Part shown: piece after piece, positions 1 through 12,300 of the stretch
Layout: every line of letters begins with the position of its first letter
Position numbering within the stretch: position 1 is the stretch's first letter
Notes under the pieces: model-generated
What the model saw: the letters and a program-made list of their open reading frames with translations, nothing else
Database searches by the model: none
What the model was told of the DNA's origin: nothing
NCBI RefSeq assembly: GCF_000003815.2
Contig: NC_049992.1
Span: forward strand, 2,713,440 to 2,777,439
Length of the DNA: 64,000 bases
Source of the DNA: Branchiostoma floridae
Lineage: Eukaryota > Chordata > Leptocardii > Amphioxiformes > Branchiostomatidae
Direction of reading: 5' to 3'
Translations under genes and position numbers: made by a program

Positions 1-154
1 AAAAGTCTTAGAAATTACCTTGACATCTATTTGGCGGTCATACAATAAGTTGTTTAGGAGTAATAGGAGTTTGAGGCGCGTGACAGCCCCCCCCCCCCAT
101 CGTCAGACAGAAATTGAACAAAAGTCCTCTCTGAATAGGGAAAATATGTCCTAC

Positions 155-352
155 CCTCACAACTTGGATTGATAAAGTCCCAGTCTATTCCAACATGATC
201 ATCCATCACACATGTCAGCCTTTCCTGGCCCAACAAAACGTAGCCGTCGTTACAGCCAAACGAAACAACCGACCCCACAGCGAAACTGTCTCCGGTCTTG
301 TAGCCGTTGTCGGGAGTGCCAGGGTCCGGACACGGATCACTAAAGGTAAATG
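155..352 (-). CDS. Sushi/CCP domain exon
   Basis: 198 nt, donor GTAGGA. Four cysteines in sushi spacing (C-P-D-P-G start, S-F-G-C, L-T-C and N-P-S-C-E end) with the G-Y-V-L-L strand. Two acceptors are possible: the AG at 353-354 gives a phase 1 entry that matches the CUB 2 donor and is chosen; an AG at 340-341 would give phase 2 and would need another exon. Sushi exons are usually phase 1-1, which also favours the longer form. Confidence 0.78.
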
Positions 353-3300
353 CTAACGCCCGAAAGACACGGATTATTTGGTACATCTTTAAATCTTTCA
401 TCTTGCCATGTAATCAGGTCTTCTTGTTACAGATATATCTGATCACCTGCCAATATTTTATATTTATAAATGATGCATGTAATAAAGATAAGACTAGAAA
501 GACCGACATTTGCTTGGGTGCAAATACAGCATATTTCAGCCATACCCATTCCCACGCAATATTGGGCGGTTCCATGTCACCCCTGCGCAAAAATGGAACA
601 TTTTAACTGTAAGTTATCCCCAAAAGAGAACTTACATTGTGAATTGATTCCAGGTCAAAACAGAGCTTGCCCAATATGCCCCGGGCCCATATGGAAGTAT
701 ATAATCTTCCACAGGAGAGCCTATGCATAACTAATTGGTTTTTAGAATCGTGGCAGCTCCTATTTTTCCGAAAGTAAAAAAAAAAAAACATCATGAAATT
801 ACTTGACGCCATTCAACAATTTCCACTACGATAACTAGGTCTAAGTACCGTTATAATAAGTAAGTATTTTACCACCCTGTCGCTTCATTTCTTTTCTAAA
901 AAAATCCCAGGACCAACAAGTTAACTTGATTTGGCTTTATTTATATATTTCATTTTCCTTCGAATTATTTGCTAAGTATATATGCCCCTGCATACCACTG
1001 TTAAATTTTGTATGCAATCAGCCATCGGACGTAATCTTGTCTTAGTGTTATAATTTCCCGCTCGTAGCGTGTGAGACCCGGAGGATAGGAGTTTCTACCT
1101 TGTTCGAGGGTTTCTTTTCGGAGGTCAGTGGTGATACTCTGGTACTGACAGTATTTTATTGGGCTCAAACTCTGGCAGTTTAAAGTTACTTACAATTTGA
1201 ATGTACAAAGTTTACGTCAAAAAAGAGCAACGACAACACTAGAAGTACCTACATTTGTTCGGGAAAAAATACATGCATTCTCGCCACTGTCAAACTTACG
1301 TATCAAAACTAAACGCAAACTGTCCAATTTAACCGCGTTTTCCGCCAAGTAACATTTTCTCGATTGTCTCAACTAACCCTACCAAAGTCAAATCTGTCGA
1401 AAATGATTGATAGTGCCATGCGAAATTTTGGTGAATTCATCAACAATGACTTGCATTCTAACGTTCAATGCACGCGTACCGTCTGCTACCGCTCAAATGA
1501 CCCTGCCTGAACTCCATATCCCCGCAAACTACAATTTCAAATCGGGCACAGGGTGAAATATATGGCCACTGTAAGGCTGTAATATGTATCTGTCTGATAT
1601 ATACGGGATGGAAAGGCCCCGCTTATGAATATTAACTAGCATTCGCCTTCCTCGTCGCTGATTGGCTGGCTCCATAAAGCAATTAACTCTCGCTCTCCCC
1701 AGACCACTAGCACCTGGCACGTGTGGACTCTGGGGTCACGGGAGTTCACGGGAGAAGGCAGAAAGAAAACCAATTTCCCCTCAGAAAAGTGCAGAAATTG
1801 ATAATGTGAAATTGGTTTATGCCAGAAATTTTACTTGGATCATTTTACCAATGGAGGTAATGAGGACAAATGTATCAGTATTCAATTTTGTAGCACAGCA
1901 GGAAATGACCCGGAATCCTGATGAATACGACGTATCCGAAATCGGACGACATGGTGAATACAGAACGTTTCCGAGCGAATCCGTACAAATCTATTATCCT
2001 TACTCGAATACGACAATGCACCGCAAATCCGACCGATTCCGGTACCGTATGCGTCTCGGATACGAGTTTCCTCGAATCCTGACAGATACGGCGGCGTATC
2101 TGAGTAAATCCTAGATTTTGATTGGAAGTTTCACATTAGATATAACAGACAACAGTAATGAGGTTCCGATTAACTTGCCGATGTTCGGATTTGTTACGGA
2201 TTCCTTGTCGGATCCACCAAAAATATAGACAAAATACTGCTCCGTATATGCCCCAAATCCTTGTTTTCGGATATTGTCAGATTTGAGGTTCTGAATAACG
2301 GTTTCCGATGTTCAGATTTGTTACGGATTCCTTGTCGGATCCACCAAAAATACAAAAATACAGACAGAATACGGCTCCGTAAATGTCGAAAATCCTTGTC
2401 TTCGGATTTTGTCGGATTTGAGGTTCCGAATAACGGAATCCGATGTTCGGATCTGATACGGATTCACAAAAATACAGAAAAAATACGGTTTCGTATTTGT
2501 CGCAAATCCGCATTTTCGGATATTCGTCGAATAACTGTTTCCGATGTTCGGATTTGTTACGAATCCGTTGTCGGATTTTGTATTCGCCAAAAATACGGAG
2601 AAATACCTGTACGTATTCACCAGGATTCTAGGTCTTTTCATGCAGTGTAGAATCTTCCAACAGATTTGAAGCAATATAAAAGCAGTTTGATAACAGTCAG
2701 CATCATTTAGTAATAAGGTCTACATGATGTTAATATTAAGCACTTCCAAATTATCTATCGGAAGTGTCATTGATATATTTCACCCGTGGCTTTCTTACCC
2801 TCAAAGTGGATCTTGAAGCCGTCGTCAGCGTTAGGGTAAAATGTACTAAGGACGAGGTGGACGATGTTGGCAGCAATACTGAGTTCCGCTGGAAAGATCT
2901 GTCCTGTTAAAAGTTTGCGAATGTGGAATTAGCACGTTTTGTTAAAGCTGGTTAGAACATATACACGAACTGTTAGGCTTGTTATCGAAGAAAACTTTTT
3001 GTGACTTATATAGGTTGGCTGTCCTTTCTTATTTAAAACACTTTCAAACTGTAAAAGCTAACTACTGTCTGCCAGATTTGCAACAGATTATCACACAAAA
3101 CTCGCTCGTTAACATTCATTGAATCGGGACAGGGGCCAATACCGACTTATGACAACCTTTGACCCGTTGCTGACGTCAAAATTCCGAAAGGTCATGTCAT
3201 GCAATATTACTAAAAAGACAACAATAAAACGTAAAACGATTCGTTTTTTATCTATGAAATTCGTTGAGCGATCTGGTCACCATATCTTAGTGGAATGTGG

Positions 3301-6300
3301 GTGTTAACAAACAAAACATACACGGTAAAACATGCATTTCATTTGCACGGTAAAATTGAGACAAACCTACCGGTGTACATTCCCAACAAGACAGGGATGC
3401 CGAGCTCTTCATTATAGACGTCTAACCAGTTCAGATTATTGTCTAAAGAAAACGTCACTGGTGTCATCTTCACCCCTTCGCCTACGTTAACCTCTATGGT
3501 CCACACACGTTGCATGTTGGCGTACTGCCCGGTATATCTAGGCGAGTAAACGAAGCCAGACGAACTCCCGGTAATATGAGCTGCAATGTAGCCTAAATAA
3601 GATGGAAAAGTTTCAATATGTTATCTAATTGTTTTCCTTAAAACTATTACACTACATTTCAATCATTTAGTAAGTCACTGAACTAAAATACAGCCCTTGC
3701 TCAAGAGACAGACGTGGTCAGTAGTACATGTTTTGGCCCGGAATACACTGCCACATTTAAACCAGATGGATAGAAATTAGGGTAACTCATCATTGTACAA
3801 CATTTCAGTGGCTGTAAAGAAATCCCCCAGTAGATTGAAACATCCTGCATTATTTTGTCTTAATGTACTATACATGAAGTAAATAGGCATTTCGAATTAA
3901 TTTCTAAATTCTGGAAAGTGCCTGTATAAATACATCCAGAGTATGTATCTTTAATCACTTTTTATTACCCTGAAAGCCGATATCGAAACCTTCATCAGTG
4001 TAAGACTCGTCCGTACGAAGGACTAAGTGCGCCACGTTGGAAGTAGCAAGGAGTGCCCATGGGATAGATGTCCCTGTTAAAAATTTTAAGAATGTGGAAT
4101 TAGCACGTTCATTTTCAATATCAACTCAGACTATTAACCCTATCCAGACTGAGGGGGGGGGGGTGCTAAATGTGCCTGCGCCAACTTTGACGTCGTATAT
4201 CTCCCAAACGTCTTGTGCTAGAACATACAAACTTGGTGACCTTCCCTAGAATATTGTTGGCAACAATTTACAAACAATAGAATAAGTTAAAATTTTTCGT
4301 GCTACCATGGCAAAGGGTTTATGAAAGGCATATTTTACAAAAATCACTAATTTTTGTTTAAACAATGTTATTCTAAGATTTTCTGGCTAAACTTCACTTG
4401 TTTTTTTATATCTTGAATATCTAACATATTTTAGTGTGACATTTATAATTAGATATTTATGAATTATGCTAATGAGATGACGTAATTGGTCAAAATCCCA
4501 TATCGCCAACAATATCATTATGAAAAGTATAACCAGCTTATTTTCACTCGGATTTCACTCGCTACTAGTATTTGGTATTTTCTTACAGAAAACATTTGTG
4601 CGAACGTTTTCAATCCGTTTTCAAGGTATTTTAGGGTTATATGTTGTGAAATATGTATCTTAAGACATTTAAGGGTAATAATCCAAGATGGCGGATAGCT
4701 AAACTACAGATGACGTCATTTTATGACGTCTGTAATAACATTAGACGTTGACGTGATAGGACTTTCACTCTCTAAATCTCCCAGTAATACATTCAAAGGG
4801 TCATTGATATTCAAATAATGTCCTGTTGCAGTATTATACCAAGTTTGAAAATTTTTCTAGAATGATGTTACAATATGACCATTCCAAACCAAGTGTTTAG
4901 TAGTTTCTTCGTCTTCGCCACAGAAATAGCATTTCGAATTATCTTTCATATTCCAAATGTGCAACATCTGGTTTGTAGCGAGGAACTTATGTGTATTAAT
5001 TTGAATTGGAATATCCTACTTTTCGAATCGATTGTAATTCTGTATGCCAACTGAAATATTTGTCTACATGGAAGAGCGATGTTGAAGTCCTCTTCTCAGT
5101 AGGAGATTATGTGTTCTGGATTCATCCTTCAGATTTCTTTTTCCATAACATGATAAATTTTCTTGTTGATTTTTACCCCTCTCAGCCAATCATAATTGTT
5201 TAAAATCGGTCTACACACCTGCAGGTGGTTGAAATCTTTTTTGGTTTTACTTGAACACCATGTACATAATGTAGAAACTGACCCAGTGTAAGCATATTCA
5301 GAGCACACTTAACCATATTTCTTAATTCAAACCTTGTATAGTATGGGTTTTCCACTTATATCAGGCAAGTCCAAGTCAACAAAGTTTGTCCATATAAGAG
5401 GTTTTCCTTCAATTTTAAAATTTAAATTTGTTGCTGATGAGACTTAGAGTCAGGACTTAGGATAAGGAGGATTAAATTGACAACCATGACAACAGAACAT
5501 CCATGGAAAACATACTTAATAATGTTGGGAAATGCATCTTGTAGAGTCTTAGTGATAATTGTATCATCAGAACCTAATTGCATAAATGGGAACAGCCCCT
5601 TATCAAAAATTGCATGTGTATTGGACAATAGTTTGGAACAAACCATAACTGTAAAGATTGTAGATCCAAGAGGCTTTCAAACTAGCATTGGATGCATACA
5701 AATTAATGAGTTTCAGCCCCCCACATTGATACGTATCAATAAAATACAGATGACGTCATAAAATGACGTCATTTTGACGTCCGTTGCGTCGGCTTTTGAC
5801 AGCAGAAGTCTTATAAAACTTAAATATTGATAAGGAACTTTTATTGTTACCCTTTTGTGTGAAATATTCAGGAATTATGGGAATTCCCCGTTTTAGCAAA
5901 AAATCAATTAATGGCGTCATAATTATGTCATATTACGTCATAATGATATCAAAATTGCAAGAATTATAAAACGTTATGATTATATCATCCCTTGCAAATT
6001 TGATTTTGAAATAACGAAGGGGGACCGAATGAGCCCAGTCTGGATAGGGTTAACAACAACAGTTTGAAGACCGCACACCTCCATAAATATATTTTTATAC
6101 TACCCAGGCACGGTGCGAAGCATAGAATGGGCTCTGTGTACGAGTACACTGAGTATAGTCTTGGCTCTAAATTCCCAAGGCAGCAATCAGTGTAGTTCAT
6201 CTTTGGGATACAGTATCACGCCCATAGTGTATCAGGTAGTGGATCATTTTTTTTCAGTTTCCTTTTTTTCTATTGTACCTTACATGCCCCATCCCGTTTT

Positions 6301-9300
6301 AAAATTTGAGCCATTTTGTACCTTTTTATAGCTGTATTGCTACCATCAGTCAGTCTATGCAGACTATGACACTACGCAAGTGAACTAAAACGACAATGGA
6401 GACTACAACACAATAGACGTATTAGACTTAGTAAAACCATGTTGCAATATCATATACAAGTACATTTTGTTAGATTGTACTCCAATTTGTGGTATGGATT
6501 CCCCTAATATTTAGTAAAGGTATGATATTTACCTTCATGAATATTTTCACCAGCGTTTGTGTGTCTGTATCCAAGATAATTTTCTTAACATAAAAAATGT
6601 TTAACTGGGACTTCAAAATGTGAGGATTAAGAACTGTCAATCAAAATGTGCAATGCTGTAAACATCTCCTCAGTGTATAGGGTAGGGGGGGGGGGGTAAT
6701 TCCAATTCCCCTTTTCTATTACCCAGTACAGCGACTTCAAAATGCATTTGATCCGTTGCTCAGGTCAAACTTATCGAGGGCATCAGAGCAGTAGGCCACA
6801 TAGGAAAATATGAATCCATACCCTGTGACCCTACTGGATCAAGGTTAAACCATTCTCCAATTTTTTTTTACCGTATGAAGTCCGCGATAAAACAGAGACA
6901 AGCCTACCGGTGTACGATCCTAACCAGGTGCGGTTGTGCTGCCCTCCGATGTAGACATCCAGCCAGTCGTGACCTTCTTGTAAAGAAAACCACACTGGTG
7001 TCAACACCACCCATTCCCCGGCGTCGACTTCTATGGTCCATGTACAGTGCAAGTTGTTGTCGTATTCTCGAGGATAGTTGGGAGAAGAAACGTAGTCGAA
7101 GCTCGAAGAGTTACCCTTAATATAAGCACCACAGCCACCTAAAAATGGTTGGGAAATTTCAATATGTTTGCATAATTGTTCTCATACCAATTCTGAAACG
7201 AGTCTGAAGGTCAGAGGTCAACGGTGGAAGCGGGTGGTGGTTGCGCGAGCTCCGTAACTATACCAACATTTTGTGCCGTCTATTGTCTCTATTGGCGGGC
7301 AATTTAGTCCCGCAGCCCATTTAAACAGCTGGGTAACACCTAAAGACATCTCTGTGCGGTTTGTTTTGTTTGTTTGAACCTTCATCTATTCATGAAAGCT
7401 CAAAATCGGCCTGCAGACCGCTTGTCATTGAGGTCATGAGGGAAGAGGCTAGGGTCAGACAAAGTATATAACAGAGATACAGTTACGTCGTTTAGAGTAC
7501 TTATAAGTCCTACAAGTCTATATATACAATTTGTACATACATACAAAGAAATACTGCTACATCATTCAAGTCCGTTCATTTGGCCGTTCCCATTACTTTA
7601 GGATTCTCTTAAAGGAAGCCAGAGTTAAATTGTAACATGTGCCTTCATGTCGCGACGCGGCGGCCACGTTGATTTTTCATGCTGCTTGCTGTTCTGCGCA
7701 ATAGTGCTTGCCGGATATCGCCACTTTCTGTCTTGCGTCTCCTCAGCGCCCAGTTTACCGGGCCTGGGGTTGACTACGCTGCTGAGACCGCTCAGTCCAA
7801 AGTTAAGTGTACGCTATGGAGCGGCGGTGCCCCTGGGGTTTAAGGGCCCTTGGCCCCGTACTGGGTTTATGCTGGCCAGAGGATTCTAATTTTGTCTGGA
7901 GACTCCAGAAAAACCCGAGGCCAGTGAAATACCCGTACGGAGGGTACGGACGCGCTGTGGCCACTACACACAGAGCCATGCAATGTGATAACGGGAGCAG
8001 TGGATACATATAAAGTGTTGTGGTGTTGGTGATAAGATGTATATTAAGTACTACCATAATTCCTCATGCACATGGGTATGTAACCAATGTGGTATGCCCA
8101 GCTTTACTAGTAGTCTATTTGATATTAACTCCTGGATCCATGACACAGATGGACCTTTCTACAGACCTTTATCTGACTTGGACACAGACAGTATTGATCA
8201 TACCCCACATCAAACCCTGACCAGCCAATCTACGTCACTGATAAAGAAGTCTTAACGATGATAAGAGGAAGTGACAAGCTGGGAGCTTCATTCGAGCCCG
8301 CTTGAGCCCACCTTGACTCAAGCTGCACGGGAGGAGAGCACGAGAGGGGAGTTCCCCCCTCTCGTTGGTGTGTGTGTGTGGGGGTGGGGGGGGGGGGGGG
8401 GTGGCCTCCCCCAGAAAATTTTTAATTAAGAAACAGAGGCTCTCTGGTGCATTTTAGAGCCGTCTCTGAGCAAATTTGAGAAACAAACTAACACTGACTT
8501 TTTGTCATGTCTGTGGATGTCAAGTTCACGTTAGGGACATTTTTTAGCAACTACCATTGACGGCAAACCTAACGAAGGCTAGTTCCTCCTTCTTAATATT
8601 CATAAATGACGCTACGCTACACAAACAATATCGCAAAATTATTTGTACCTGGCTGCCGATGTGACTTGCTCCGCGAAGCGGCTCGCGCTCCTATAAAATC
8701 GCATAGAAATCTTGTGGGTCTGATCGGCTCGCCGGAGACTATTTTGAAAGCATTTGAAACTAGAGTTCGGGGACCTCATACCTCTATGAAATATTTATGT
8801 TTTTTTCTGTGGATGGTATGTATGTTTATGGTCCGTTGTAGTTGAGGGCAATGGATATAAATGTTATGGGAGCGGTGACTTGTTGGTATTGATGCCTGTT
8901 CTAATATATCGCAGATATAGGGGTGATTTCTGATATTATTACATCGATTATAACGACAGATACGGCACCCAAAATCTCATCAATTCGAGCCTTCATCACA
9001 CACCACCAACACAACAAGTATGAAACCAAACCACCCACCCGATCTTGCGTAATCTTGTACACAGACAGACCAACATAACAGACACGCACGGGGTTCCCCA
9101 AACAGCTGTCATACTAATCTCCTTACCATCTGCTTGCAGATAAACATATTAAAAGACACTTAAAGCACGATGCCTGTTCCAATATATCGCAGATATAGGG
9201 GTGATTTCTGATATTATTACATCGATTATAACGACAGATACGACACCCAAAATTTCATCAATTCGAGCTTTCATTACACACCACCAACACAACAAGTATG

Positions 9301-12300
9301 AAACCAAACCATCCAGCCGATCTTGAGTAATCTTGTACACAGTCAGACCAACATAACAGAAACGCACGGGGTTCCCAAACAGCTGTCAGGCCTGTTCCAA
9401 TATATCGCAGATATAGGGGTGAATTCTGATATTATTACATCGATTATGACGACAGATACGGCACCCAAAATCTCATCGATTCGAGCTTTTATCACACACC
9501 ACCAACACAACAAGTATGAAACCAAACCATCCACCCGATCTTGAGTAATCTTGTACACAGTCAGACCAACATAACAGAAAATATAACCTCCATTCCATGA
9601 CATTTCATGGACGAAATTACATATATTACGGACTCTTTTTGCTTCTGTGGTGGCAATTGATGACGATAGTCGGGGGAAAATGCCAGCAAAACGCCAGCAC
9701 GATCATCGCGGCGACTGATCAGAACTATAATGGGGAGGAGGTGTCGGCGCACGACGCCGATTTTCCCAAGGCTGGGTTGACCGGTCGCGTCTCTCTAGTC
9801 GATTTATTAAAAATAATTAACTTTCGCTGGATCTTACAAAATTTCCACGCTCTTTTTATATCTTTAAGCGCCGATTTTTGCTTACAGTGGCCCACCAGTT
9901 TCTTGCCATTCACGAGGAGAAATTGATGCGGCCGCGCTCCGTCCCCGGGCCTTTACCGTAAATTTACGTGACTCGGAAGACCCACTAGTAATTGCAAACC
10001 GCAAGTTTCTCTAAATAATTACCAGAAAATCTCCTTTTAAATAAGCGAATTAGTTTTATAACGTTGTCAATATTCTTGGCGTTCTTGAAGATCCCTAGTA
10101 GCCTGGGTTTATTTTGCCATTTTTTTGCCAGGTTGGCAAAACAAAAATTGGCAAAATAAACCCAGGCGCGCGCCTCCCCCTGGATCCGCGCGTGGGACCG
10201 GCGAGCATGGGAAGAACCTACCGTCAGAGGGTAGTGGGCGATCAGCGAGGTTTTTCACCATTCCCCAATTTTGTAACGTCTTTTACCCTAACCGCCATTT
10301 TGTGGATGGAGACGAACACCAGCAGTAAAGTTTTGCGTCATACTCATAGCTGTTGTGACGGGCCAAAGTTAAATGAAAATTCCTGATTGTATATGTCCGT
10401 TTTGTCATTTTTTGTACTCCAGCAGCTTTGTATTTTGCACAATTACTAACAGAAAAATTTTGCAAAAAGTCTAGAGTGAACATATGAGGCTAACATAACA
10501 CAAAAAAAGGTTAGTAGTAAAGTTTTCGGCTTTTCATGGCATGATTTATCCAATGAATCTCGTTCTTTGACTGAAATATAATATTTTTTTTCATTTTGCA
10601 ATAAAAGGTATCTAAAAAATATTTACAGTTTCTCTAATGATGAAAGATTGGGCATAGGTTCCCCGCTATGACCCCTAACCGAAGGCCAACGGTGCTTTCA
10701 AATTCTACAAGTGAAAATTTACATGATACATGCATTTTCTACTTGGAACTTGAACCAAGTAATCAATGAAAATTGTTGTATATTACTTATAATTACTGGC
10801 ATATCATTAAAATCATTATATAGCTGCAAGTAGTCAACCAGATTTTCTTAAGACATTACCACCAATTAAAAAAAACATATATCAACACCCTCAAAATGTT
10901 TTGTTCATAAACTCCTGTTCGATAGTGCCAACAGGTGCCGAAGGCATAGTTTTTGTGAGAGCTCGTCTGTAAAAGTAGCTCAGCATCTCACTGACTCAGT
11001 CCTCACATACCAATATGTTACAGATTATATTTTGACATTTGAAACAACTAAAATGAGAAAATCTATATTTGAATGTCAATACTCTGAAAATAAAAAAAGG
11101 CATTCTGTGTCCATCATCAACACAAAATACGATTTTTTTCACGCGTTTACGGCATCATTTTAAACATCGGAATCTGCTATCATACAATACGGTGCTAGTT
11201 TTACTGTGGGTATGATGATGCTAGCCATTTTGGATCGGTTTGGAACACGTTTTCACTGTGTTTACCGACGAATTCTTGCAGTTTCAGAGGGTTTGCGGCC
11301 TCAAAACTTATATAACAAGTTATAGTTGTTATTTCACCTCCATCATTTCTTATGTGAAAGAATTATTCTTCCGAGTCGCTGCCGATAGCGCATGGAACCA
11401 CACGGCCGAAAATTATGACTAGTTTCGTGATCAGTGTTATTTTGGTTTACGATGTAAACACGACTTTAAAATTTGTTTATACAAAAATTGTGACTCAAAA
11501 CGTCAGTGTGGCGTCTTATTTTCTCCAAATAATATTTGCTTTGTAGCGTTATAGCGAGATCGACCAATATATTACGAGTACCGTTGTTTGGGTCACGTCG
11601 GTGGGGAAATACGCGCCGCTTCGCACGCGAAAAATAATGAATTTTGAGCAAAAATATCGCGGAAAGATAGGTAGAAAAACCCAAATCTTCACTATTTCAG
11701 GGGTCCCTGGTCCAATTAAATCAAGTGATTCTATCCCTGCAGAAGACAAGATTGACAAACAAGCGCTCCACACGCACTTTCAAAATTATACGAGAGAGAC
11801 AACACTCCCAACGTTCCCGAAACAAACAACCATTTCCAGACTCGGATTAAAAACAAACTGCTTGAGTTAGAAGAGCAGTCCGCAAGTCTTAACTCCTTAG
11901 ATACTGTTATACAAAACCAACGAAATCATAAAAGCGATTAGGCAACTAAAGAATAACAAAGCNNNNNNNNNNNNNNNNNNNNNNNNNNNNNNNNNNNNNN
12001 NNNNNNNNNNNNNNNNNNNNNNNNNNNNNNNNNNNNNNNNNNNNNNNNNNNNNNNNNNNNNNGAGATGCTAAAATGTGCTTCTCATATCCTTGTCAATCC
12101 ACTGACCAAGCTATTCAATTTACTCCTTTCATCCGGCTATTTTCCCCAACAATGGCGAGTAAGCCACATTATTCCAATACATAAAGGTGGGCCCAAGTTG
12201 GACCCGAATAACTACAGGGGAATTTCTGTTATAAGCTGCCTCGCTAAGTTATTCACCTCTGTAATTAACACACGGCTTACTAACCACCTAGATGAAAATA

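Larger units (their letters stand above)
353..2798. other. Intron between CUB 2 and sushi exons
   Basis: No coding exon recognised. Contains a repeat fragment at 490-600 shared with 21934-22020, AT-rich sequence to about 1900, and a degenerate tandem array at 1920-2632. The short ORFs here show no family features. Confidence 0.6.

Noticed and set aside
1662-2114. 150-aa plus ORF starting MAGSIKQ
   Set aside because: Overlaps the start of the CGGAT-rich repeat array, lies in an intron of the opposite gene, and has no recognisable motif.
3110-3180. Similarity to 26090-26150 (TTTGACCC, TGCTGACGTCA words)
   Set aside because: Too short and imperfect to call a repeat with confidence by eye.
8037-8255. 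72-aa ORF as an independent zinc-finger protein
   Set aside because: The cysteine pattern is the second half of a LINE PHD finger whose first half lies upstream in another frame with mutated cysteines; treated as a LINE remnant.
9597-9926. 109-aa plus ORF with a hydrophobic N-terminus (L-F-L-L-L-W-W)
   Set aside because: Looks a little like a signal peptide, but there is no domain, splice context or duplicate to support a gene.
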